Notes: generated by a model not told the origin, from the sequence alone. A stretch of DNA of 18,381 bases from DATFEN01 sp035691285 (GCA_035691285.1 DASSJI010000187.1:1-18381); one strand, 5' to 3'. Shown: positions 7,564 through 15,993, counted from the first letter of the stretch. Numbers and translations: made by a program.

Positions 7564-7576
7564 TGTTCCAGGAACA
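7564..7576 (+). promoter_or_regulatory. Perfect 13-bp dyad in the RRM gene leader, operator-like
   Basis: TGTTCC-A-GGAACA is a perfect inverted repeat with a one-base centre, starting a few bases after the predicted transcript start. The one-base centre makes an RNA hairpin unfavourable, so a DNA-binding dimer site is more likely than a stem-loop. No regulator is visible nearby. Confidence 0.4.
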
Positions 7577-7607
7577 ACCGACCGCAAGGCCGGAAGGGGT
7601 CCCGAAG

Positions 7608-7904
7608 ATGCCCAGCACCAAGCTGTTCGTGGGCAACATTCCCTTCGCCACCAGCGAGTCCGATCTACGCGAGTTGTTCGGCCGTTCAGGGGGCCATGTC
7701 ACCAGCGTACGCGTGATCATGGACCACGAGACGGGCCGCTCGAAGGGCTACGCCTTCGTCGAGATGTCCTCGTCCCAGGAGGCTGAAAGGGCGATCAATG
7801 ATCTGAACAACCAGTCCCTCGGGGGTCGAACCATCGTCGTCGCCGAGGCCCGGCCGCGGCCGGGCGCCGGCGGCGGCGCTCGGGGCAGCCGGGCCCCCGC
7901 CTGA
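7608..7904 (+). CDS. RRM-type RNA-binding protein (cold-inducible Rbp-like)
   Basis: A 98-residue protein made of one RNA recognition motif and a short basic tail. RNP2 is LFVGNI (6-11) and RNP1 is KGYAFVEM (46-53), with the aromatic Tyr48 and Phe50 that stack on RNA bases. SLGGRTIVVAEARPR (70-84) closes the domain, and residues 85-98 are a Gly/Arg-rich tail. Bacterial proteins of this design (such as cyanobacterial Rbps) bind single-stranded RNA and are often cold or stress induced; the role here is inferred. The ATG is preceded by a purine-rich GGAAGGGG 10 or more nt upstream and GAAG immediately before it. The gene has its own promoter with a perfect -35 and a dyad near the start site. A small gene with a structured ribosome binding site follows. 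Confidence 0.93.
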   Translation: MPSTKLFVGNIPFATSESDLRELFGRSGGHVTSVRVIMDHETGRSKGYAFVEMSSSQEAERAINDLNNQSLGGRTIVVAEARPRPGAGGGARGSRAPA

Positions 7905-7911
7905 GCCGTCC

Positions 7912-7927
7912 CGCCCCGGCCGGGGCG
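7912..7927. repeat. Perfect 16-bp palindrome after the RRM gene
   Basis: CGCCCCGGCCGGGGCG lies 7 bp after the RRM stop. As RNA it could form a strong GC stem, but no T tract follows, so it is not a standard intrinsic terminator. It may slow 3' exonucleases or mark the end of the RRM mRNA. Confidence 0.35.
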
Positions 7928-7961
7928 AAGATTCAGCGAAATGTCCGGACCTGTCCTGGCC

Positions 7962-7993
7962 CATCCTCCGTATACAACTGCGGGCGGAGGATG
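7962..7993 (+). promoter_or_regulatory. Hairpin that sequesters the Shine-Dalgarno and start codon of the 58-aa gene
   Basis: CATCCTCCG (7962-7970) is perfectly complementary to CGGAGGATG (7985-7993), with a 14-nt loop. The downstream arm contains both the GGAGG and the ATG of the gene starting at 7991, so the folded RNA would hide them. The loop begins with TATACA (7971-7976), a -10-like hexamer. A transcript started from it would lack the left arm. Confidence 0.5.
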
Positions 7994-8167
7994 ACGAACG
8001 TGTTCCTGTTGCAGATCCTGGCGGCCGTGCTGCTGCTCGGCGGCAGCGCCTTGATCTTTCGGGAGTTGCTGAAGGCCGACCCGCCGGCGCGGTCTGCGCA
8101 AGGTCGTGTCCGCCGGGAGCGCGCTCCGCGAAGCAGCGAGGCTCCACCGCTTCGGCGCGCCGCCTGA
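7991..8167 (+). CDS. Hypothetical 58-aa single-helix protein
   Basis: The ATG directly follows GGAGG (7986-7990) with no spacer, which is unusually close. The product starts MTNVFLLQILAAVLLLGGSA: one membrane helix at about residues 4-23, then IFRELLKADPP and a basic tail rich in Arg, Ala and Pro (about 33-58). Third codon positions are strongly G/C in the first 34 codons and less so in the tail (TCT, CAA, GGT, CGT, CGA, CCA, CTT). The tail may therefore be a poorly conserved region or a past frameshift. It ends 40 bp before the tRNA gene. No family is recognised. The membrane helix, the codon bias and the hairpin over its start argue for a real gene, but the evidence is modest. Confidence 0.42.
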   Translation: MTNVFLLQILAAVLLLGGSALIFRELLKADPPARSAQGRVRRERAPRSSEAPPLRRAA

Positions 8168-8184
8168 GCGACCCGCGTCCCGCG

Positions 8185-8193
8185 TGCTAAACT
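8185..8193 (+). promoter_or_regulatory. Extended -10 of the tRNA-Glu gene
   Basis: TGCTAAACT: an upstream TG plus TAAACT (4 of 6 to TATAAT), 14 nt before the mature tRNA end, giving a short 5' leader for RNase P. No clear -35 is seen, which is compatible with an extended -10. A GC-rich stretch (CTCGGCGCC) lies at the start site, as in promoters under stringent control. Confidence 0.45.
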
Positions 8194-8207
8194 CTCGGCG
8201 CCTCCCG

Positions 8208-8284
8208 GACCCTGTGGTGCAGAGGCCCAGCACGCCACCCTTTCAAGGTGGAGATCGAGGGTTCGAATCCCTCCAGGGTCGCCA
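8208..8284 (+). tRNA. tRNA-Glu (anticodon TTC)
   Basis: A complete 77-nt cloverleaf including an encoded CCA end. The acceptor stem is GACCCTG/CAGGGTC, the D stem GTGC/GCAC, the anticodon stem CCACC/GGTGG with loop CTTTCAA (anticodon TTC), and the T arm GAGGG-TTCGAAT-CCCTC. The discriminator is G, as in E. coli tRNA-Glu, whose anticodon arm is also very similar. It reads GAA and GAG codons. It lies between the 58-aa gene and the quinone oxidoreductase gene, whose ATG is 36 nt after the CCA with no terminator between, so the mRNA may be released by tRNA 3' processing. Confidence 0.96.
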
Positions 8285-8320
8285 AGCCGGGAAGAACGAC
8301 GAGCACGTGATCCGGCGCTC

Positions 8321-9289
8321 ATGAAGGCCATTCGCGTCGCGGCAGTGGGAGGACCCGAGGTCCTGACGCTCCAGGACGTTCCCTCGCCCTCTCCCCCGCC
8401 GGGCCACGTGAGCGTCCGCATCGCCGCGGCCGGCGTCAACTTCATCGAGATCTATCAGCGCACCGGCCTCTACCCGGTCCCGCTCCCCTGGACCCCGGGC
8501 GGCGAAGGCGCCGGCGAGGTCGTGGCGCTCGGCGACGGCGTGGGCGGCTTGCGCGTGGGCGACCGCGTGGCGTCGGTGAATCTCCTCGGCTCCTACTCCG
8601 AGCAGGCGCTCGTGCCCGAGGAGCGAGCCGTCACGGTCCCCGAGGGCCTGGACATGGAGACTGCCGCCGCGGCGCTCCTGCAAGGCATGACCGCCCACTA
8701 CCTCGTCTTCAGCACCTTCCCGATCCGCCAGGGTCAGGCCTGCCTGATCCACGCCGCGGCCGGCGGCGTCGGCCTCCTCCTCGTCCAGCTCGCCCGCCGC
8801 CTCGGTGCTCGCGTCTTCGCCACCGTCGGCACCGACGAGAAGGCGCGCCTCGCGCGGGAGGCAGGGGCCGACCACACGATCGTCTACACGCGCGAGGACT
8901 TCGTCGCGATCGTGAAGGAGGCAACCTCGGGCAAGGGCGTCGACGTCGTCTACGACTCCGTCGGCCAGGCCACCTTCGACAGGAGCTTGGAGTGCCTGGC
9001 GCCGCTCGGCAAGCTCGCGCTGTTCGGCCAGTCGAGCGGCGTCGTGCCCCCCTTGAGCCCGGCCGTGCTGGCGCAGAAGGGCTCGCTCTTCCTGACGCGG
9101 CCGGTCCTGTTCCACTACATCGCGGACCGTGCCACGTTGGCCTGGCGCGCCGGCGAGGTCATGGGCTGGATCCGGGACGGCAGCCTCAAGCTTCGGATCG
9201 GCCGGCGCTATCCCCTGGCCGAGGCCGCCGAGGCCCATCGAGCGCTGGCCGCGCGCGAGACCGTCGGCAAGCTCCTGCTCCTGCCCTGA
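8321..9289 (+). CDS. NADPH:quinone oxidoreductase (zinc-independent MDR family)
   Basis: A 322-residue medium-chain reductase of the quinone oxidoreductase type. The GroES-like half carries AAGVNFIEIYQRTGLYP (36-52) and PGGEGAGEV (59-67), characteristic of Qor. The nucleotide-binding half carries AAAGGVG (145-151), the NADPH motif. Zinc ligands of alcohol dehydrogenases are absent. It would reduce quinones by one electron, or enals and similar substrates, using NADPH in the cytosol. The length is typical (about 325). The ATG has no Shine-Dalgarno sequence and follows tRNA-Glu by 36 nt, suggesting cotranscription with the tRNA or a weak own start. It converges on the prolyl oligopeptidase gene with a 7-bp gap. 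The symbol qor would fit, but orthology is not proven. Confidence 0.93.
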   Translation: MKAIRVAAVGGPEVLTLQDVPSPSPPPGHVSVRIAAAGVNFIEIYQRTGLYPVPLPWTPGGEGAGEVVALGDGVGGLRVGDRVASVNLLGSYSEQALVPEERAVTVPEGLDMETAAAALLQGMTAHYLVFSTFPIRQGQACLIHAAAGGVGLLLVQLARRLGARVFATVGTDEKARLAREAGADHTIVYTREDFVAIVKEATSGKGVDVVYDSVGQATFDRSLECLAPLGKLALFGQSSGVVPPLSPAVLAQKGSLFLTRPVLFHYIADRATLAWRAGEVMGWIRDGSLKLRIGRRYPLAEAAEAHRALAARETVGKLLLLP

Positions 9290-9296
9290 GCCGGGG

Positions 9297-11372
9297 CTAG
9301 CGGCGGAGCATCTTCCAGAGGTAGGCGAACTCGAGGGCCTTGACGTACGCGGTCTGCTTGTTGACCGCGCCGGCGCCGTGGCCGCCCTCGGTGTTCTCGA
9401 AGTAGTAGACCGCATGGCCGAGCGCCTCGAGCCGGGCCACCATCTTGCGCGCGTGGGCGGGATGGACGCGGTCGTCGCGAGTGTTGGTCCAGTAGAACGG
9501 CGGCGGGTAGCGGGCGTCCCGGCGCAGCAGGTGGTACGGCGACCAGGTGCGGATGTAGTCCCACTGCTCGGGCACGTCGGGATCCCCGTACTCGGCCATC
9601 CACGAGGCCCCCGCCAGGAGCTTCGAATAACGGCGCATGTCCGCGAGGGGGATCTGCGCGACGACGGCGCCGAACAGCTCGGGCCGCATCGCGAACGCGC
9701 CGCCGACGAGGAGACCGCCCTGGGAGCCGCCCATGATGCCGAGGTGGCTCCGGGAAGTGATCCTTCGCGCCCCGAGATCCTCGGCCACCGCGATGAAGTC
9801 CTCGAACGACTTGATGCGCCTCTCCTTCAGGGCCGCCTCGTGCCAGCGCGGGCCGAACTCGCCGCCGCCCCGGATGTTGGCCAGGACGTAGACGCCCCCG
9901 CGCTCGAGCCATGCGGAGCCTGCGATCGGGCTGTACGCCGGGACCTCGGCCACCTCGAAGCCGCCGTAGCCGTAGAGCAGCGTCGGCGCCGAGCCGTCGG
10001 CCACGAAGCCCGCCGGCGCGACGACGAAGTACGGGATCCGCGTGCCGTCTCGGGACGTGGCCTCGTGCTGCGCGACCTGGAGCCCACGCGAGTCGAAGAA
10101 GGCCGGCATCGACTTGGCCTTCGAGGGCGGGCCTCCCGTCGTGACGAGGTGGAGCGACGGCGGCGTCAGGAAGTCCTCGTACGAGAAGAAGCAGACGTCC
10201 GCCTCGTCGCTCGCCGCAACGACGCCCGCGGTGCCCAACCCGGGGAGCGGCACGTCCTCCCGCCGCCACTCGCCGTCCGCGTAGCGGAAGGACTGTATTC
10301 GGCTCTTCACGTTGTCGAGGGTCACGGCCAGGATCCGGTCCCGCGTGTTCGCCACCGAAGCGAGGGCGGTCCGCTCCGTCGGCTCGAACAGGGCCGCGAG
10401 CCGGTGCGGCCCCCGGAGCAGCTCGTCGAGGGGGACCGCGAGGAGCGATCCAGCCTTGTAGGTCGCCGCGCCGACGGACCAGTCGCTGCGCAGCGACAGG
10501 AGCACCTGATCCTTGAAGATTCGATGCAGCTCGGCGTCGTCCGGGATGCTCAGCTTCACCAGGCGCTCCCCCAGCACGAGGAACGCCTCCTGCCGGAAGA
10601 ACGCGGGCGTGCGGACAACGAGGTCGTAGCGCGCCTCCGGCGTATGGATGCTGAACCCCGTCGCCGCCACGTCCCTGGGGTCCGCCTCGAACACCGTGCG
10701 GGCCTCCGTGAGCGGCGTGCCGCGCTTCCAGAGCTTGACGATGCGCGGGTAGCCCGAGTCGGTCAGCGTCCCGGGTCCGAAGTCCGTGCCCACCCAGAGT
10801 GTGTCCGCATCGCGCCACGCCACCGACGACTTCGCCTCGGGCAGGCTGAAGCCGTCCTCCACGAACCGCTTCGCGCCGGTGTCGAACTCGCGCTGGACGG
10901 TCGCGTCGGCCCCGCCCCGCGACAGCGCCACGAGGCAGCGGCGGTACGCGGGCGGGAAACACGCCGCGCCCTTGAAGACCCACGCCTCGCCCTCGGCCTT
11001 CGCCAGGGCGTCCACGTCGAGCACGGTCTCCCAGTCGGGCTGCGGCTGAGCGTAGGAATCCAGACCCGTGCGGCGCCACAGGCCCCGCTCGTGCCCCTCG
11101 TCCTTCCAGAAGTTGTACACGGTCGTGCCGAGCAGCTCCGGCGCCGGGATCTTCTCCTTGGAGTCGAGGATCGCCAGCGCCCGGGCGTAGGTCGGCTGAA
11201 ACTCCGGCACCGCCTCAAGCTCCTTCACGGCGGCGGCGCTCCGCTCGCGGGCCCAGGCCAGGGCCTTGTCGCCCTGGATCTCCTCGAGCCACTGGAACGG
11301 ATCCTCCTCTCCCGCCGGGGCCAGGCCGGGAGCGGCCAGGAGCAGCGCGCCCAACGTCGCAGCGGTCTTCAC
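9297..11372 (-). CDS. Secreted prolyl oligopeptidase family (S9A) serine peptidase
   Basis: A 691-residue peptidase. Residues 1-20 (VKTAATLGALLLAAPGLAPA) form a signal peptide ending in an AxA-type site, so it acts in the periplasm or outside. A beta-propeller region follows (about 80-430), then an alpha/beta hydrolase domain. MGGSQGG holds Ser550 in GxSxGG, TRDDRV (631-636) the Asp, and GGHGAG His665. RGGGEFGPRWHEAALKERR (501-519) is the conserved S9A segment before the nucleophile. It cleaves short peptides after proline. The GTG start overlaps the stop of the glycosyltransferase gene as GTGA, which fixes the start and gives a full signal peptide; longer starts lose that. It is the last gene of the MATE-MarC-glycosyltransferase-peptidase operon. 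Confidence 0.94.
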   Translation of the reverse strand: MKTAATLGALLLAAPGLAPAGEEDPFQWLEEIQGDKALAWARERSAAAVKELEAVPEFQPTYARALAILDSKEKIPAPELLGTTVYNFWKDEGHERGLWRRTGLDSYAQPQPDWETVLDVDALAKAEGEAWVFKGAACFPPAYRRCLVALSRGGADATVQREFDTGAKRFVEDGFSLPEAKSSVAWRDADTLWVGTDFGPGTLTDSGYPRIVKLWKRGTPLTEARTVFEADPRDVAATGFSIHTPEARYDLVVRTPAFFRQEAFLVLGERLVKLSIPDDAELHRIFKDQVLLSLRSDWSVGAATYKAGSLLAVPLDELLRGPHRLAALFEPTERTALASVANTRDRILAVTLDNVKSRIQSFRYADGEWRREDVPLPGLGTAGVVAASDEADVCFFSYEDFLTPPSLHLVTTGGPPSKAKSMPAFFDSRGLQVAQHEATSRDGTRIPYFVVAPAGFVADGSAPTLLYGYGGFEVAEVPAYSPIAGSAWLERGGVYVLANIRGGGEFGPRWHEAALKERRIKSFEDFIAVAEDLGARRITSRSHLGIMGGSQGGLLVGGAFAMRPELFGAVVAQIPLADMRRYSKLLAGASWMAEYGDPDVPEQWDYIRTWSPYHLLRRDARYPPPFYWTNTRDDRVHPAHARKMVARLEALGHAVYYFENTEGGHGAGAVNKQTAYVKALEFAYLWKMLRR

Positions 11373-12406
11373 CTTCCCAGCGCCTCCTCCCACTCTCGTC
11401 GAACGCGCCCTGGGTCGAAGCTCGCTTCGGCCCAGGCTCGGTTTGCCGCTGCGATCCCGGCGAGGTCGTGCTCGGCGCACCATGCGATCTTAGCCGCGAG
11501 ATCCGAAGGGCGCGGCAGGCGCCGGTGCGCCTGGGGGATCCAGCCGGTCTGGAAGGCGCGCCGCTTGAACCACCGCGGCGCGACCCGGAGCTCCCGCTGG
11601 GCCACGTATTCGTTCATCGGCGGCGCGTCGGTCGTCACGACCGGCAGCCCGCTCGCGAGCGCCTCCAGCACCAGGAACCCCACGCCCTCGATCTTCGACG
11701 GCTGGACGGCCACGTCGGCCTCGGCGTAGAGCTCAGCCGGCTCCTCGAGGTTGCCCACGCGCACGTCGACGCGCTGGTCGAGATCGCGCAGCTCCGCTTC
11801 CCTCTGCAGGTGCACGATGAGACGCAAGTCGGGACGACCCACGCGCCGGAAGGCACGGATCACGTCGTGGGTCCCCTTCCGGTCGAAGGGATCCATGAGC
11901 GCCCCGTTGTGCACGAAGATCCGGGCCGGCCCGCCGACACGACGCGCCGGGAAGCGTCCGAGGGGCAGCGGCCAGGGCCCCACGCCCACCGCGTTGCGCC
12001 AGCCGCACCGGCGCACCACCCCGAGCGCGAAGCGGGAGCAGCACACGAACAGCTCGCAGTGCCGCCACAGCGGGTCCCGCGCGGCGAACCACTCCCAGTT
12101 CGGAGCGCAGACCGTCCGCACGCCCAGCTCCCGGCTCAGCGGCAGGAGCTCCCGGTGCCAGTTGGGCCGCTCGAGCACGAGCACGCCCTGCAGGCCGCGC
12201 AGCAGCTCGCGCACTTCGTCCCTCGGGCACCGCGGGTCGAGCCGCCGATCTCCCGGTCCGGCGAGCGGCCTGTCCAGGAGCCGCTCGGAGGGCGGCGCGA
12301 GCTGGCCGCCGATGCCGAGGACCGCGCGGATCGACTCCGCCTGGCGGCCGAGCCCGGTGTCGTCCTTGGGCCCCACGACCGCCCAGCGCTCCCAGTCGAA
12401 GCGCAC
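11369..12406 (-). CDS. GT-B family glycosyltransferase (GT4-like)
   Basis: A 345-residue protein with the GT-B layout. The N-terminal half starts VRFDWERWAVVGPKDDTGLG and is divergent. The C-terminal half carries FVHNGALMDPFDRKGTHDVI (about 186-205), a linker typical of GT4 enzymes. PSKIEGVGFLVLEALASGLP holds the E-x7-E nucleotide-sugar motif (EGVGFLVLE), followed by VVTTDAPPMNE. It would transfer a sugar from a nucleotide donor to an unknown acceptor, perhaps in envelope glycan or secondary metabolite assembly. The GTG start lies 8 bp after the MarC stop with only a weak GCGAG before it. The stop overlaps the peptidase GTG. The N-terminal half is Arg/Trp-rich with a cysteine cluster (FVCCSRFALG) that I cannot assign. 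Confidence 0.85.
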   Translation of the reverse strand: MRFDWERWAVVGPKDDTGLGRQAESIRAVLGIGGQLAPPSERLLDRPLAGPGDRRLDPRCPRDEVRELLRGLQGVLVLERPNWHRELLPLSRELGVRTVCAPNWEWFAARDPLWRHCELFVCCSRFALGVVRRCGWRNAVGVGPWPLPLGRFPARRVGGPARIFVHNGALMDPFDRKGTHDVIRAFRRVGRPDLRLIVHLQREAELRDLDQRVDVRVGNLEEPAELYAEADVAVQPSKIEGVGFLVLEALASGLPVVTTDAPPMNEYVAQRELRVAPRWFKRRAFQTGWIPQAHRRLPRPSDLAAKIAWCAEHDLAGIAAANRAWAEASFDPGRVRREWEEALGR

Positions 12407-12414
12407 CTCGCTGC

Positions 12415-13029
12415 CTACGCCAGCAGGCCCTTCACGCCGTCGGCCACGTACTGCACGGCGAGAGCAGCCAGCAGCACGCCCAGGACACGGGTGACGACGT
12501 TGACGCCCGTCTGTCCCAGGAGCCGCCCGATGGGCGACGCCAGGTGCAGCGCCACGAACGCCGAGAGCAGCACCAAGGCCGCCGTGGCCAGCACCACGGC
12601 GAGCCCGTACTCGACGCCGCGCGCCTCCGCCGAGAGGATCATCACGCTGGCGAGGGTCCCGGGGCCCGAGATCATCGGGATGGCCAGGGGGAACACGCTG
12701 ATGTCCTGCCGCGAGCGCGCCTCCCGCGCCTCCGCCTCGGTCTCGCGCTCGTGCTGGGCCAGCACCATGTCCACGGCGATCAGGAAGAGCAGGATGCCGC
12801 CTGCGACGCGGAACGCGTCCATGCTGATCGCGAGGTGGCGCAGGAGCCAGGCGCCGGCGACGGCGAAGGCCGCGACGAGGACCGCCGCGACCAGCACGGC
12901 CTTGCGCGCGATCCGCCGCTGCTCCGCCCCCGGCCGCGCGCCCGCGAGGGACAGGAAGACCGGAACGAGCCCGACGGGGTCGATCACGAACAGGAGCGTG
13001 AGAAACGACTTCAGCGCCAGCGCCGTCAC
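12415..13029 (-). CDS. MarC family integral membrane protein
   Basis: A 204-residue inner-membrane protein with about six helices. FVIDPVGLVPVFLSL (about 14-28) is the MarC family signature near the N-terminus. FPLAIPMISGPGTLASVMIL (about 111-130) is the second conserved element, with the SGPG turn. RLLGQTGVNVVTRVLGVLLA (about 174-193) leads into the last helix. The family was once linked to multiple antibiotic resistance, but that link did not hold for E. coli MarC, so the function is open (some members are called NAAT transporters). The GTG start overlaps the MATE stop (GTGA), so the two are translationally coupled. Length matches the family (about 200-220). Confidence 0.92.
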   Translation of the reverse strand: MTALALKSFLTLLFVIDPVGLVPVFLSLAGARPGAEQRRIARKAVLVAAVLVAAFAVAGAWLLRHLAISMDAFRVAGGILLFLIAVDMVLAQHERETEAEAREARSRQDISVFPLAIPMISGPGTLASVMILSAEARGVEYGLAVVLATAALVLLSAFVALHLASPIGRLLGQTGVNVVTRVLGVLLAALAVQYVADGVKGLLA

Positions 13030-14456
13030 GCCGGCTCCGTCTCCAGGCCGTCGAGCTCCGGCGCGTGCCCGCCCTCGATCACCCGCATCTCCTTCCAGCG
13101 GCCCCCGAGGAAGCGACGGATCATCGTGAGGCCCAGCAGCACGACGTAGGCGCTGGCGCAGGTCCAGGCCGCGTAGACGCCCCCGCCCAGGACCAGGCAC
13201 CACACGTAGGCGGGAACGAGCATGCTCAGCCACGACAGCACCACCGTGGCGTAGAGCGGATAGCGCGTGTCCCCGGCCCCCTTCACCCCCGCCGCGAAGA
13301 TGACGTTCAGCATGTCGAAGATCGAGTAGAGGGCGATGAAGCGGAGCAGCACCACCGCGGTGTCCGCGACGGGGCCGAACACGGCCGGGTCGGCGCCGGC
13401 CGCGTAGGGCGCGAGCAGCAGGCGGGGCAGAAGCACGTACACGAGACCGCAGGCGCACATGTAGCCGAAGGCCATCCCGGCCGCCGTCCACGTCGCGCGC
13501 TCGCCGAGGTCCGTCCGCCCCGCCCCCACGTACTTGCCGACCAGCGAGCTGACGGCGATGCCCATCCCGAGCATGGGCATGAACACGATCATGTTCAGGT
13601 TGAAGGCGATGCCGCTCGCCGCCAGCGGCGAGGCGCCGATGCGCCCGACGATCATCATGAACAACGCGAAGGCGCCGATCTCGAGGGAGTACTGGAGACC
13701 CGCGGGCAGGCCGTAGCGCACCAGGCGCGCGAAGAGCGCCGGCTCGAAGCGCACGTCCAGGGTGCGAAAGCGCGCCCGCAGCTCGGCTCGCGCCATGAGC
13801 GCCACGTAGAAGGCGCACCCGAACACCTGCGAGGCCACCGTCGCGAGCGCAGCGCCCACGACACCCGCCCGCGGGAAGCCGCCGTTGCCGAAGATCCAGA
13901 GATAGTCGAGCACGCCGTTCACGGCCGTCGCGAGCACGTTCGCGACGAGGATCACCCGGGTCTGGCCGCGCCCGGCGAAGAAGGACGACAGCGTCGGCAT
14001 GAGCACGATCGGGAACGCGCCGAGCATCAGCACCTGCGCGTAGGCCACCTCGTAGCGCAACACGGCGGGGTCGTGTCCGGCGAGGGCGAACACGGGACCG
14101 GCCAGGGGCGAGAGCGCCGCGATCACGGCGCCCGAGGCGAGGCAGAAGTAGCCGCCCTGCCAGACCGCCGGTCCGATGCGCTCGTGGCGGCGCGCGCCGT
14201 AGTACTGCGCCACGAACGTCGTCGCGTACTCGCCGGTCCCGATGCACAGGCCGACGAACGTCCACACGGCGAACAGCGCGGTCACGGCGCCCGCCACGGC
14301 ATCGGGCGAGTACCAGGTCAGGAACAACCGGTCGACGAAGACCTGGAGCGTGAACGACATCTGCCCGAGGATCAGCGGGTAGCCGATCTTCAGGACCTCG
14401 CGGCCGCCGCCCGGACCCGACCACACTTTGCGAAAGCGTTCCCCGAGCGGACGCAT
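13026..14456 (-). CDS. MATE family efflux transporter
   Basis: A 476-residue polytopic inner-membrane protein with about 12 helices in two related halves. EVLKIGYPLILGQMSFTLQV (about 20-39) is the first MATE helix, followed by VDRLFLTWYSPDAVAGA. The motif GTGEYATTFVAQYYGARRHE (about 73-92) is the conserved loop after helix 2. In the second half FMPMLGMGIAVSSLVGKYVG is the matching repeat. MATE proteins export cationic drugs, toxins or lipids using Na+ or H+ gradients; which coupling ion applies is not clear. The ATG (14456) has no Shine-Dalgarno sequence, and a TATAGT box ends 8 nt upstream, so the mRNA is probably leaderless. It heads an operon with MarC, a glycosyltransferase and a peptidase. 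Confidence 0.92.
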   Translation of the reverse strand: MRPLGERFRKVWSGPGGGREVLKIGYPLILGQMSFTLQVFVDRLFLTWYSPDAVAGAVTALFAVWTFVGLCIGTGEYATTFVAQYYGARRHERIGPAVWQGGYFCLASGAVIAALSPLAGPVFALAGHDPAVLRYEVAYAQVLMLGAFPIVLMPTLSSFFAGRGQTRVILVANVLATAVNGVLDYLWIFGNGGFPRAGVVGAALATVASQVFGCAFYVALMARAELRARFRTLDVRFEPALFARLVRYGLPAGLQYSLEIGAFALFMMIVGRIGASPLAASGIAFNLNMIVFMPMLGMGIAVSSLVGKYVGAGRTDLGERATWTAAGMAFGYMCACGLVYVLLPRLLLAPYAAGADPAVFGPVADTAVVLLRFIALYSIFDMLNVIFAAGVKGAGDTRYPLYATVVLSWLSMLVPAYVWCLVLGGGVYAAWTCASAYVVLLGLTMIRRFLGGRWKEMRVIEGGHAPELDGLETEPA

Positions 14457-14464
14457 GACCGTCC

Positions 14465-14472
14465 ACTATACT
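14465..14472. promoter_or_regulatory. Overlapping divergent -10 boxes for MATE operon and glpK
   Basis: ACTATACT reads as TATACT (14467-14472) for glpK on the plus strand and as TATAGT (14465-14470) for the MATE gene on the minus strand. The two boxes share four bases within a 42-bp gap, so polymerase can probably use only one at a time. No -35 is convincing for either. Confidence 0.5.
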
Positions 14473-14498
14473 GCGGCCGCCGCTCCTGGATCCGCCCC

Positions 14499-15986
<1,488 letters not shown>

Positions 15987-15993
15987 CGCTCGC

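Noticed and set aside
7912..7927. GC palindrome as an intrinsic terminator
   Set aside because: No T tract follows and the palindrome has no loop bases of its own; kept only as a palindrome.
8208..8284. tRNA-Glu as an integration site for a mobile element
   Set aside because: No integrase, no direct repeat of the tRNA 3' end, and flanking genes look like ordinary chromosome.
11373..11483. Longer N-terminus for the prolyl oligopeptidase
   Set aside because: It would put Arg/Gly-rich residues before the signal peptide and overlap the glycosyltransferase gene by over 100 bp; the GTG at 11372 with GTGA coupling is better.
9129..11729. 866-codon plus-strand open frame over the peptidase and glycosyltransferase genes
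   Set aside because: It spans two well-supported minus-strand genes and has antisense-like composition.
13065..14498. N-terminal extension of glycerol kinase by about 478 residues
   Set aside because: The extension is antisense to the MATE gene; GlpK proper starts at the ATG at 14499, matching the family N-terminus.
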